Assembly (NCBI GenBank): GCA_004005435.1
Contig: RZWH01000002.1
Location: 248,001 to 312,000 of the forward strand
Reading direction: 5' to 3'
DNA from: Rhodobacteraceae bacterium CCMM004
GTDB lineage: Bacteria; Pseudomonadota; Alphaproteobacteria; Rhodobacterales; Rhodobacteraceae
DNA: 64,000 nt
Of the stretch, positions 56,788 through 64,000 are shown piece by piece (position 1 is the first letter of the stretch; each line of letters begins with the position of its first letter). The notes beneath the pieces are model-generated. The model searched no databases and was not told the DNA's origin. It saw nothing but the letters and a program-made list of their open reading frames with translations. A program made the translations under genes and the position numbers.

Positions 56788-58271
56788 GCCACCCGCCCGT
56801 CGAGCGCGGCGACGGCGACGCTGGCCTGTTCGGCGTCGTCGAAGGGAAAGACGTCGTCGCCCACCACCTGGCCGGTCTCGTGCCCCTTGCCCGCGATGAG
56901 CAGCGCATCGCCCGGACCCAGCGCTTCGACGCCGCGCAGGATCGCCTCGGCGCGGTCGCCCACCTCGGACGCCTCGGAATCAGAGGCGAGGATCTGCGCC
57001 CGGATCGCCGCCGGGTCCTCGCTGCGCGGGTTGTCGTCGGTGACGACGCGGAAATCGGCATGGGCCGCCGCCGCGGCGCCCATCAGCGGCCGCTTGCCCC
57101 GGTCGCGGTCGCCGCCGGCACCGTAGACGACGATCAGCCGTCCCATCACGTGCGGCCTCAGCGCCTGGAGCGCCGTGGCCAGCGCGTCGGGCGTATGGGC
57201 GTAGTCGACGAACACCGCCGCCCCGGTCTCGCGCGTCGCGGCCAACTGCATCCGTCCGCGCACGGTGGACAGGCGCGGCAGCACGGCGAAGACGTCGCGC
57301 GGCTCCAACCCGCCGGCAATGGCCAGGCCCGCCGCCGCCAGCACGTTCTCGGCCTGAAAGCCGCCGATGAGGTTCAGGCGCACCTGCTCGGCCCGGCCGT
57401 TCCAAGAAAACCGCAAAACCTGCCCGGTCGCGTCGAAGCGCTGGCCCTCGATCCTCAGCGCGGCGTCGGCCGCGCGGCCGATGGTCAACAGATCCTGGCC
57501 GCGGGCGCTGGCGATTTCGGCCATGTCGCGGCCGCGTCTGGCGTCGAGGTTGATCACCGCGGTCCCGTCCTCGGGCAGAACCCGGTCGAAGAGCCCCGCC
57601 TTGGCCGCGAAATAACTGTCGAAGTCGCTGTGATAGTCCAGGTGGTCGTGGGAAAAATTGGTGAAGGCCGCGGCGGTCAGGTGCACGCCGTCCAGCCGCC
57701 GCTGGTCCAGGCCGTGGCTCGACGCCTCCATCGCGGCGTGCGTCACGCCCGCATCGGCCGCCGCGGCGAGGGCGCGGTGCAACGTGATCGGCTCGGGCGT
57801 GGTGTGGGCCAGGGGCGCCTCCCACGAGCCCTCGATCCCAGTCGTGCCGAGGTTGATCGCCGGCAAGTCCAGCGCCTGCCAGATCTGGCGGGTGAAGGCG
57901 GCCACCGAGGTCTTGCCGTTGGTGCCGGTCACCGCGACGACGATGTCGGGTTGGCGGCGGAACCACAGCGCGGCGGCATAGGCCAGCGTCTGCCGCGGGT
58001 CCTCGGCCAGCACCAGCGGCACATCCCATTCGGCCAGGGCGGAGGCGGCGATGCGGGCGCCCGCGCGATCGGTCAGGACCGCCCCCGCCCCCATCCTCAG
58101 CGCGTATTCGATGAACGTCGCCCCGTGCACCCGCGTGCCCGGCAGCGCGGCAAAGAGATGGCCGCGCGCCACCTTGCGGCTGTCGACGGCCAGGCCCGTC
58201 ACGCAGCCGTCGCGGCCGCCCTGGGCGGTCAGGCCCAGTTCGGCCAGGGTGGTGCTGTCTGCGTCTGCCAT
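56784..58271 (-). CDS. murE: UDP-N-acetylmuramoyl-tripeptide synthetase
   Basis: A 495-residue Mur ligase that adds the third residue, most likely meso-diaminopimelate. ATP loop VTGTNGKTSVAAF (about 111-123), AMEASSHGLDQRR, FSHDHLDYH. The specificity segment reads DNPRSEDP, matching the DNPR motif of meso-DAP-adding enzymes. It is 14 bases from the ftsI stop. Confidence 0.95.
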   Translation of the reverse strand: MADADSTTLAELGLTAQGGRDGCVTGLAVDSRKVARGHLFAALPGTRVHGATFIEYALRMGAGAVLTDRAGARIAASALAEWDVPLVLAEDPRQTLAYAAALWFRRQPDIVVAVTGTNGKTSVAAFTRQIWQALDLPAINLGTTGIEGSWEAPLAHTTPEPITLHRALAAAADAGVTHAAMEASSHGLDQRRLDGVHLTAAAFTNFSHDHLDYHSDFDSYFAAKAGLFDRVLPEDGTAVINLDARRGRDMAEIASARGQDLLTIGRAADAALRIEGQRFDATGQVLRFSWNGRAEQVRLNLIGGFQAENVLAAAGLAIAGGLEPRDVFAVLPRLSTVRGRMQLAATRETGAAVFVDYAHTPDALATALQALRPHVMGRLIVVYGAGGDRDRGKRPLMGAAAAAHADFRVVTDDNPRSEDPAAIRAQILASDSEASEVGDRAEAILRGVEALGPGDALLIAGKGHETGQVVGDDVFPFDDAEQASVAVAALDGRVA

Positions 58272-58285
58272 GGCCCCCTCGGCGG

Positions 58286-60076
58286 TCACTCGCGGGCGAG
58301 TAGTATGCCGGATGCGGGGGCGGGTGCAATCTGCGGACGGAGGCCCAGCAGCGGCGCCGTCCGCCGGATCACCTCGGCCGCCACCGGCACGGCGGTCCAG
58401 CCCGCGGTGCGCCGCGGCTTCTCGCCGCTGTTGTCGGAGGGCTCGTCCAGGGTGACGACGAGGACGTATTTCGGATCGTCGGCGGGAAATACGCTGGCGA
58501 AGGTGTTGATGTTCTTGTCCTTGTAATATCCCCGCCCGCGGGTGCGCACCTTGTCGGCGGTGCCGGTCTTGCCGCCCACGGCATAACCCGGGACCTCGCC
58601 CATGCTGGCCGTGCCCCGCACCACCACCTGGCGCAGCATCTCGGCCGACGCGCGGCTGACCTCGGGGCGGACGATGCGCGGACCGGGCGCAACCCGGCCC
58701 TGACGCAACAGCGTCGGCCGGACCAACGTGCCGCCGTTCAGCAGCGAGGCATAGGCGGCGGCCAGGTGGGTCGGCGAGGTCGAGAAGCCGTGGCCATAGG
58801 TGGCGGTGATCGCCACGATCTCGGACCAGTTGGCCGGCGTCAGCGGCCGCGCCCCCGGCGCCTCGACCAACTCCAGCGGCAGTGGATCGAACACCCCGAG
58901 CCGGTCGAGAAAGTCGCGCTGCGCCTTGGCCCCGATCTTGAGCGCCATGTTGCCGGTGCCCACGTTCGACGACTTCACGATCACGTCCGTCAGCGACAAC
59001 AGCGGCCCGTAGTTCTTGCGCTGATACTCGTGGATCGTGTGCTTGCCCCAGCGCAGAGGCGCGTTGGCGTCGACCAAGGTGTCGGGCCGCGCCAGGTTCA
59101 TCTCCATCGCCTGGGCCGCGGTGAAGATCTTGAACGTCGAGCCCAGCTCGTAAACCCCCTGCACCGCGCGGTTGAACAGCGGGCTGTCCGAGGCGTCGCC
59201 CTCGGTCAGGGGCCGCGGCCGGTCGTTGGGGTCGAAGTCCGGCAGGCTGGTCATCGCCAGCACCTCGCCGGTGTGGACGTCCATCAGAACGCCCGCCGCA
59301 CCCTTGGCGTTCATCAGCCGCATACCGCCCAACAGCACCTGCCGCATCGCCGTCTGCAAGGTCAGGTCGATGGACAGCGCCAGAGGCGCGCCGTCGTTGG
59401 CAGGGTCGCGGAGCCAGCCGTCGAACGCCTTTTCCACGCCCGCCACGCCAATCACCTCGGCCGAGTGCACGCCCTCGCGCCCGAACCCGGCCCCGCCCAG
59501 CACATGTGCCGCCAACCGACCGTTGGGATAGAGCCGCATCTCGCGCGGGCCGAACAGCAGGCCCGGATCGCCGATGTCGTGGACCGCCTGACGTTGTTCC
59601 GGGCTCAGCTTGCGCCGGATCCACATGAACTTGCGGTTGCCGGTGAAATCCTTGATCAGCCGGTCGCGCTTGAGATCTGGGAAGATTTCGACCAGCGCGC
59701 TCGCAACCCGCTCGGGCTCGATCATCTGCTGGGGATGGGCGTAGAGCGAATAGGTCGACAGATTCGTCGCCAGGATTCGGCCGTTGCGGTCGGTGATGTC
59801 GGCGCGCTGGGCCAGGATCGAGGCGCCGCTGGCGGCCGCCCTCGGCTCCACCGCCTCGGATGCGGCGAGGAGCCCCATGCGGGCGCCCACGACGCTGAAG
59901 GCGCAGAGGAACAGCACCGACATGACCAAAAGCCGCCCCTCGGCGCGCAGGCGCAGACGGTCGCGCATCTCCTCGTGCCGCTGGTGCAGGTTCTCGCGCT
60001 CGATCGCGTCGGGATTTTCGCCCCGGGCCCGGGCCGACAGGATGCGCGCGAGCGGGCGCAGGGGGGTGCGGATCAT
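58286..60076 (-). CDS. ftsI: Septal peptidoglycan transpeptidase FtsI (PBP3)
   Basis: A 596-residue class B penicillin-binding protein. A transmembrane helix lies at about 48-70. Active-site motifs are STFK (Ser 313, Lys 316), SSN (369-371) and KTGT (503-506). Overlaps the ftsL end by 4 bases. It crosslinks new septal wall, with FtsW. Confidence 0.96.
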   Translation of the reverse strand: MIRTPLRPLARILSARARGENPDAIERENLHQRHEEMRDRLRLRAEGRLLVMSVLFLCAFSVVGARMGLLAASEAVEPRAAASGASILAQRADITDRNGRILATNLSTYSLYAHPQQMIEPERVASALVEIFPDLKRDRLIKDFTGNRKFMWIRRKLSPEQRQAVHDIGDPGLLFGPREMRLYPNGRLAAHVLGGAGFGREGVHSAEVIGVAGVEKAFDGWLRDPANDGAPLALSIDLTLQTAMRQVLLGGMRLMNAKGAAGVLMDVHTGEVLAMTSLPDFDPNDRPRPLTEGDASDSPLFNRAVQGVYELGSTFKIFTAAQAMEMNLARPDTLVDANAPLRWGKHTIHEYQRKNYGPLLSLTDVIVKSSNVGTGNMALKIGAKAQRDFLDRLGVFDPLPLELVEAPGARPLTPANWSEIVAITATYGHGFSTSPTHLAAAYASLLNGGTLVRPTLLRQGRVAPGPRIVRPEVSRASAEMLRQVVVRGTASMGEVPGYAVGGKTGTADKVRTRGRGYYKDKNINTFASVFPADDPKYVLVVTLDEPSDNSGEKPRRTAGWTAVPVAAEVIRRTAPLLGLRPQIAPAPASGILLARE

Positions 60077-60417
60077 GGGTGGGCTCCGTCGCTGGACACC
60101 TCGACCGAGTCGCTGATTGGCATCAGCGTCTGACCGGGAAAGGCGATTTGGTCGATGCGGGCGAACTGCTCGGGCGTGAGCGGCAACAGGCCCAGCCGGT
60201 CGAAGTTCAGCGCCGCCAGGTCCGCCAGCCGCTCGGGCCGGTTCAGATAGGCCCATTCCGCGCGCAGCATAGCCAGGGTCTGGCGCTCGCCGGCGATCTG
60301 GCGTTGCAGCCGCTCGACCTGGCTCAGCGTCTCCTGGGTGCGGTAGTTCTCGGAGTAGGCCCAAAAGGCCAGGCCCATGACCCCCAGGGCGGCGATCACG
60401 TAGAGCACGGATTTCAT
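60073..60417 (-). CDS. ftsL: Cell division protein FtsL
   Basis: A 114-residue bitopic protein with a membrane helix at about 4-20 and a leucine-rich coiled coil at about 30-60, then LNRPERLADLAALNFDRLGLLPL typical of alphaproteobacterial FtsL. It lies between rsmH and ftsI, the usual order. Confidence 0.9.
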   Translation of the reverse strand: MKSVLYVIAALGVMGLAFWAYSENYRTQETLSQVERLQRQIAGERQTLAMLRAEWAYLNRPERLADLAALNFDRLGLLPLTPEQFARIDQIAFPGQTLMPISDSVEVSSDGAHP

Positions 60418-60433
60418 CTCTCGGTATCCCCCA

Positions 60434-61420
60434 TCACATATCCAGCACGGTGAGGCCCAGGCGGCCGCGGTCGGCCGGTCCGGCCGGGGCCTCGGTGCGC
60501 CGCGCCAGGCGCAGCCGGGCCGAGCGCGCCCGCGGATTGGCCGCGATCTCGGCGGCGTCGGCGGCGACCGCGCGGCCCTCCGGCACGAAGCGCGGTGCGG
60601 TCTCGGGCGTCTCCGGCGCGTAGCGGTTGGCGCGGCCCCCGCCGCCCGCACGCTGTTGCAGGAACCGCTTGACGATGCGGTCCTCCAGCGAATGGAAGCT
60701 GACGACCGCCAGCCATCCGCCGGGCGCCAGCGCCCGTTCGGCCGCCTCCAGCCCCTGAACGAGTTGCCCGAACTCGTCGTTCACCGCGATCCGAAGCGCC
60801 TGAAAGCTGCGGGTGGCGGGGTGGCTCTGACCCGGTTTCGGGCGGGGCAGACAGCCCTCGACGATCCCGGCGAGCTGCCTTGTGGTGAGGATCGGCGCCT
60901 CGTCCCGGGCCCGCACCAGGGCGCGCGCGATGCGCCGCGCCGCCCGCTCTTCGCCGTAGTGATAGAGGATGTCGGCCAGGTCGCCCTCGCTGCCGGTCGC
61001 CACCAGGTCGGCGGCCGAGAGGCCGTCGTCGCCCATCCGCATGTCGAGCGGGCCGTCCTTCTGAAACGAAAAGCCGCGCCCGGGCTGGTCGAGCTGCATC
61101 GACGAGACGCCGAGGTCCAGCACGACGCCGTCGACCGGCCCGCCCGCATGGGCGTCGAGGTCGCCGAAGCGACCCTCGATCAACGTCAATCGGTCGCCAT
61201 AGGTCTCGGCCCACTCCGCCGCGAGGGCAAAGGCGGACGGATCGCGGTCGATGCCGATCACCCGCTCCGCGCCGGCGTCCAGCAGTCCGCGCGCATAGCC
61301 CCCCGCACCGAACGTGCCGTCGACCCAGGTGCCCCGCACCGGCGCGACGGCCGCCAGGATCGGCGACAGCAGGACGGGAACGTGGGGCGGGTTGGCGGCG
61401 GCGCCCTCAGAACACGCCAT
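60434..61420 (-). CDS. rsmH: 16S rRNA (cytosine-1402-N4) methyltransferase
   Basis: A 328-residue SAM-dependent methyltransferase that modifies 16S r[33 protein letters not shown] and [19 protein letters not shown] mark the family, with [13 protein letters not shown] near the end. Its start lies inside the mraZ end (14-base overlap). Confidence 0.95.
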   Translation of the reverse strand: MACSEGAAANPPHVPVLLSPILAAVAPVRGTWVDGTFGAGGYARGLLDAGAERVIGIDRDPSAFALAAEWAETYGDRLTLIEGRFGDLDAHAGGPVDGVVLDLGVSSMQLDQPGRGFSFQKDGPLDMRMGDDGLSAADLVATGSEGDLADILYHYGEERAARRIARALVRARDEAPILTTRQLAGIVEGCLPRPKPGQSHPATRSFQALRIAVNDEFGQLVQGLEAAERALAPGGWLAVVSFHSLEDRIVKRFLQQRAGGGGRANRYAPETPETAPRFVPEGRAVAADAAEIAANPRARSARLRLARRTEAPAGPADRGRLGLTVLDM

Positions 61421-61916
61421 CGGCGTCGTCCCCCGGCAGATAGACGGACGGATCGAGCGCGGGGTCGAAGTCGTCGTCGACCGCCAGAGCCGTCGCGCCG
61501 CCGTCGCGGTAGGTTTCGGGTTTCCAAATCTCGAAGGTCTCGCCGTTGCCCACGACCATCGCCGTGCCGGCCAGGTCGAGCTTTTCGCGCAGGCGCGGGG
61601 CGAGGACGATGCGGCCGGTGTCGTCGACCGTGGCGGGCAGGACCTGCGAGGCGTAGAGCCGTTGCAACTCCCCGCGCTTGCGCGACCCGCGGGGCATCCG
61701 GCGGATCTTGGCGTGGACCGCCTTGAGATCGTTGATCGTGAAGACTTCGAGGAAGTTGCGGCGCTCGTCGCCGTAAACCACCGCCATCGACGGGTTTTTG
61801 CCCGAGTCCCAGGCAGGGTCGCCGCGTTCGAGTTCGCGGCGGAAATCGGCCGGGATCGACAGCCGACCTTTGCTGTCGACCTTGTTCTCGTGTTCGCCGA
61901 TGAACACTCCGAACAC
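61407..61916 (-). CDS. mraZ: Transcriptional regulator MraZ
   Basis: A 169-residue protein with two SpoVT/AbrB-like repeats, the first around [14 protein letters not shown] (about 14-27) and the second around [17 protein letters not shown] (about 92-108). It starts with GTG 61916 after AAAAAGGAG. MraZ represses or tunes the dcw operon by binding clustered TGGGN boxes in the leader, which are seen here at 62200-62224. Confidence 0.95.
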   Translation of the reverse strand: MFGVFIGEHENKVDSKGRLSIPADFRRELERGDPAWDSGKNPSMAVVYGDERRNFLEVFTINDLKAVHAKIRRMPRGSRKRGELQRLYASQVLPATVDDTGRIVLAPRLREKLDLAGTAMVVGNGETFEIWKPETYRDGGATALAVDDDFDPALDPSVYLPGDDADGVF

Positions 61917-61966
61917 CTGCCGCCGCTCCTTTTTCCTGTGCCGCCCCAGGCGCGTCTGCTATGTCT

Positions 61967-62012
61967 GGAAACGGAAACGGCGATCCGAACTGCTGCCACT
62001 GTTCGGATCGCC
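61967..62012 (-). terminator. Leader terminator upstream of mraZ
   Basis: A perfect 12-base stem GGCGATCCGAAC (minus strand) with loop and GTTCGGATCGCC, then GTTTCCGTTTCC. It lies 51 bases upstream of mraZ, so most transcripts would end here unless read-through occurs. This is how the UpsM small RNA is made in Rhodobacter. Confidence 0.75.
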
Positions 62013-62175
62013 GCCCTCGTCCCGTTTCCGGGGTGTCCGACTGCGCGCGCCACCTGGGGGGATGTCTGCTCGCCCGCGCGCCGGATCTCTTGGTTCAGGA
62101 ATGTCTGAGCGCCTGTATGAAACCTTGCCTCTGTCTCTGGTCGCCTTGGGGTCTTTGTTGCCCCTTGCTGCTCTG
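61967..62175 (-). ncRNA. Probable UpsM-like leader RNA of the dcw cluster
   Basis: A leader of about 200 bases between the MraZ boxes and the leader terminator. In Rhodobacter sphaeroides, UpsM is a roughly 206-nt RNA from the mraZ 5' UTR that stops at such a terminator. The layout, length and host group agree; the sequence was not compared. The 5' end is estimated from that length. Confidence 0.55.
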
Positions 62176-62199
62176 CTTCCCGATGACTGAGTTGTGGCA

Positions 62200-62224
62200 T
62201 GGGAAATCATGGGAAGCAATGGAA
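62200..62224 (+). promoter_or_regulatory. MraZ operator, three TGGGN boxes at 10-base phase
   Basis: TGGGA (62200-62204), TGGGA (62210-62214) and TGGAA (62220-62224), each 5 bases apart. This is the pattern MraZ binds. It lies where the -35 region of an mraZ promoter is expected. Confidence 0.65.
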
Positions 62225-62836
62225 CAGTTGGCTTAGGCGAAACTCTCTGTCTGTGCAGAGCATCGACTGGAGCAACGTAGAAGGCCGAACGCGCCTGGCG
62301 CGCAGTATTTTGTGAGCCGGAACCTGCGGCCATCTACATGTAGGTCTAAGCAGAGTTTATGGGCCGAATCGCCTGTTGCGATAACGCCATAGGCAAGCTG
62401 TAATCGGCAGGATTCTGCCGATAACCTTGTCCAGAAACCCATGATTCTTGACGATCTGACCAGGACTCGCCGCGTGCCTTCTGGGGCCACATGGGAAATG
62501 ATGGCCTGAACGCGCCATCGACGCAGCGGACAACCCCTCTCTATATACCGTTGTCCCTGCCGTAGCAGGGCCGCGGTCCACGGCCCGCCCATGAAATCCC
62601 ATGAGCGGCCACGGCACCCCCGATCCGGTCCCACGCCCCCGCGCCGTTCGCAGGCCGCCTGTCGAATGGGCGCCTCGGCTCAAGAATTAGGTCAGCAGCA
62701 CGTATGCAATTGCTGCATGGCAGCAATGTCGTCGGAAACCATTGTGCGCGTGCAGCAAGCACCTATTCTCCTGGTCAACGGCAGCGCTAACCTAGTCAAC
62801 GAACGGCGCCGCACCCCGAGCATGATGAGTAGTAGT
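62225..62836. other. Non-coding island between the mraZ leader and the DUF1127 gene
   Basis: Lower GC than either flank. It contains two further TGGGN clusters (62482-62506 and, on the minus strand, 62587-62601), small hairpins CGGCAG-GATT-CTGCCG (about 62405-62420) and CCCTGC-CGTA-GCAGGG (about 62556-62571), and a dyad ATTGCTGC-ATG-GCAGCAAT (62709-62727). Open frames here lack family motifs. I see no gene. Confidence 0.5.
62742..62768 (+). promoter_or_regulatory. Candidate promoter of the DUF1127 / small RNA unit
   Basis: TTGTGC (62742-62747), 15 bases, CTATTC (62763-62768), resembling a stress-type (RpoH-like) promoter. In Rhodobacter the homologous unit is under RpoH control. Weak on its own. 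Confidence 0.3.
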
Positions 62837-63055
62837 ATGGCTTACGCATCGACCACGCACAGGACTGACCGCGGCACCCGGAGCCGCATCGCCAACAGCT
62901 TTTCCCAGATCGGCGAGAGCTGGGCCCGTTATCGCCTGTATCGCCGCACCCTGTCGGAGATGCAGGACCTGTCCAACCGCGAGCTGGCTGATCTCGGCCT
63001 GAACCGCAGCAATTTGCGCTCCATCGCCTACCACGCGGCGTACGGAGACGTCTGA
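62837..63055 (+). CDS. DUF1127 family small basic protein (CcaF1-like)
   Basis: A 72-residue protein: MAYAS start, an Arg-rich helix WARYRLYRRTLSEMQ and the DUF1127 core LSNRELADLGLNRSNLRSIAYHAAYG. The family is often RNA-binding and controls RNA turnover. ATG 62837 is chosen since relatives begin MAYA; ATGs at 62822 and 62825 are also in frame. Three small RNAs follow. In Rhodobacter sphaeroides the same order gives CcaF1 and CcsR1-4. Confidence 0.9.
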   Translation: MAYASTTHRTDRGTRSRIANSFSQIGESWARYRLYRRTLSEMQDLSNRELADLGLNRSNLRSIAYHAAYGDV

Positions 63056-63068
63056 ACACGGAATCAGG

Positions 63069-63138
63069 GGGCCCTTCCTCCTCCCTTCGGGTCCTCTGTC
63101 TCTGGCGGCGGCATCGTCCTCCTCCCTGATGTCGCCGC
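63069..63138 (+). ncRNA. Cuckoo-type small RNA, copy 1 (CcsR-like)
   Basis: Two stem-loops, each showing CCTCCTCCC in its loop (63077-63085 and 63118-63126). Stem 1: GGGCCC with GGGTCC (63069-63094). Stem 2: an 11-base stem GCGGCGGCATC / GATGTCGCCGC (63105-63138). The loops are complementary to Shine-Dalgarno sequences, so the RNA could block translation or titrate a factor. Confidence 0.8.
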
Positions 63139-63180
63139 ACCTTTATACCGGAGCCGCCCTCCCGCGGACCGGACAGAACA

Positions 63181-63256
63181 CGCGTTGTCCCGACCTCCTC
63201 CCCAGGGGCGCGCGTGGCCAGAGCGGCGGCGTCCACCTCCTCCCGGGCGTCGCCGC
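63181..63256 (+). ncRNA. Cuckoo-type small RNA, copy 2
   Basis: Same plan: loop motifs at 63194-63202 and 63236-63244. Stem 1 is about 10 pairs (63181-63214), stem 2 is 12 pairs (63223-63234 / 63245-63256). Shift from copy 1 is about 117 bases. Confidence 0.8.
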
Positions 63257-63296
63257 GCCAAACACGCAGGGCGCGGGCGACCGCCTCTGCCAGAAT

Positions 63297-63383
63297 GCGG
63301 GTCCCCGTCCTCCTCCCTAGGGGCGCCCGCTGACAAGAGCGGCGGCGTCCACCTCCTCCCGGGCGTCGCCGTTTCTGTATTTC
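63297..63383 (+). ncRNA. Cuckoo-type small RNA, copy 3, with end terminator
   Basis: Loop motifs at 63309-63317 and 63352-63360; stem 2 (63340-63350 / 63361-63371) is followed by TTTCTGTATTTC, a probable Rho-independent end of the unit. It overlaps the end of the minus-strand receiver gene. Confidence 0.8.
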
Positions 63384-63766
63384 TGACCGCGGCGGATCCC
63401 GGCCGGCAGGCCCCGCACCTCGTACTCCGCCACCGCCACCAGTTCGTGGATGCTGATCGGTTTGCGCAGGACGGCAACGATGTTGGGCGTCATGGTGAAC
63501 AGCTCGCCCCGGACGAAGAGGTTCGAGCCGGTGATCATCATCACCCGGCAGTCGGGGTTGGTGTAGGAGGCCAGCGTCGCCACCGACAACCCGCTGTCCT
63601 CGCCCAGGCAGAGATCGAGGATCACCCCGTCGTAGGCGTCGAGCAACAGACGTTCGCGTGCCCGCTCCGCGCTGGCGACGCCGACCGCGTCGTGGCCCGC
63701 CTCGCGAAAGACGTCGAGCCACAGATCCCTCAGCACGGCGTCGTCTTCGACTATCAGAAGTTTCAC
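63317..63766 (-). CDS. Single-domain response regulator (receiver)
   Basis: A 149-residue receiver: acidic pair ED at 7-9, phospho-acceptor Asp 51 in VILDLCLGED, Thr 79 and Lys 102 in LRKPIS. No output domain. GTG 63766 is set by a perfect GGAGGT 8 bases upstream. The last residues (about 133-149, DAREEVDAAAL-) come from DNA that is antisense to the third small RNA, and the stop is inside its first loop. Partner kinase not in the window. Confidence 0.88.
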   Translation of the reverse strand: MKLLIVEDDAVLRDLWLDVFREAGHDAVGVASAERARERLLLDAYDGVILDLCLGEDSGLSVATLASYTNPDCRVMMITGSNLFVRGELFTMTPNIVAVLRKPISIHELVAVAEYEVRGLPAGIRRGQKYRNGDAREEVDAAALVSGRP

Positions 63767-63821
63767 GTGTCCCGACCTCCTGTCTCGCCCCCGTTGTGGG
63801 GCATGGAGGTAAACAAAGTCC

Positions 63822-63840
63822 AAAAAACCGCGCGATGCGG
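63822..63840 (-). terminator. Short terminator after uvrD
   Basis: Minus-strand CCGC-ATCGC-GCGG followed by TTTTTT, between the uvrD stop and the receiver gene. The stem is short. Confidence 0.55.
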
Positions 63841-63843
63841 AGG

Positions 63844-64000
63844 TCAGAACGGCACGTCGCCCGCGCGGTCCGCCTCGATCACGAACTTCGCCACGACCTT
63901 CTTGGCCCCCGCCTTGTCGAACTCGACGTCGAGCTTGTCGCCCTCGATCCCGAGGATCGTGCCGTAGCCGAACTTCTGATGGAACACGCGGTCCCCTGCG
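63844..64000 (-). CDS. uvrD: C-terminus of UvrD/PcrA-type helicase (5' part missing)
   Basis: About 52 residues reading GDRVFHQKFGYGTILGIEGDKL and ending GDVPF. This beta-barrel tail (tudor-like, RNA-polymerase contact) is typical of UvrD/PcrA DNA helicases. The rest lies outside the window. Confidence 0.85.
   Translation of the reverse strand, partial: AGDRVFHQKFGYGTILGIEGDKLDVEFDKAGAKKVVAKFVIEADRAGDVPF

Noticed and set aside
62233-62634. Minus-strand open frame of 133 codons in the non-coding island
   Set aside because: It lacks any recognisable domain, crosses two hairpins and the TGGGN boxes, and has no good ribosome site.
63069-63383. CRISPR array
   Set aside because: The repeated CCTCCTCCC motifs lie in hairpin loops with a roughly 117-base period, with no 24-37-base direct repeats, no spacers of uniform size, and no cas genes.

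Overview
This is about 64 kb of very GC-rich DNA from an alphaproteobacterium, most likely Rhodobacteraceae (Rhodobacterales). Four things point there: the division/cell-wall (dcw) cluster with a DUF2484 gene between murC and murB; bamD, lpxC and recN directly after ftsZ; a DUF1127 gene followed by CCUCCUCCC-motif small RNAs; and split aerobic cobaltochelatase genes (cobS, cobT). The genus cannot be fixed from the window alone.

Layout. 1-3.5 kb: the end of an ABC importer operon (LivG/LivF-like ATPases) and acetyl-CoA synthetase. 3.6-5.3 kb: a secreted repeat/PRC-barrel protein and a small lipoprotein. 5.3-16.0 kb: a probable catabolic operon with an IclR regulator, three thiamine-diphosphate enzyme subunits, two short-chain dehydrogenases, an alpha/beta hydrolase and a complete TRAP transporter. 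A divergent gene of unknown function, internally duplicated, shares its control region. 16.0-18.6 kb: tRNA-Gly and selO between two arrays of a 215-bp-period repeat. 18.6-27.6 kb: two DMT exporters, a DUF3179 protein, a frameshifted class D beta-lactamase remnant, a cyclophilin, cobS, a nuclease lipoprotein, a PLP lyase and cobT. 28-36 kb: a DapA-like aldolase with a CoA-transferase, a DUF427 protein, an M24 aminopeptidase, a ClC transporter and an NTF2-like protein.

36.5-62 kb (minus strand) holds the dcw cluster, read mraZ-rsmH-ftsL-ftsI-murE-murF-mraY-ACT-ATPase-murD // ftsW-murG-murC-DUF2484-murB-ddl-ftsQ-ftsA-ftsZ, then lpxC, bamD and recN. Most junctions overlap by 4 to 14 bases. Three plus-strand genes (ArsR, SRPBCC, AlkD-like) interrupt it between murD and ftsW. 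The leader of mraZ carries a strong hairpin terminator and 10-bp-phased TGGGN boxes, the arrangement expected for MraZ autoregulation and for an UpsM-like small RNA.

62-64 kb: a non-coding island, a DUF1127 gene with three tandem small RNAs of the cuckoo/CcsR type (each with two CCTCCTCCC hairpin loops), a receiver-domain protein on the other strand whose last codons lie inside the third RNA, and the 3' end of uvrD.

The items most worth a second look are the small-RNA array, the mraZ leader, the duplicated unknown protein with its three-TPP-enzyme operon, and the 215-bp repeat family.
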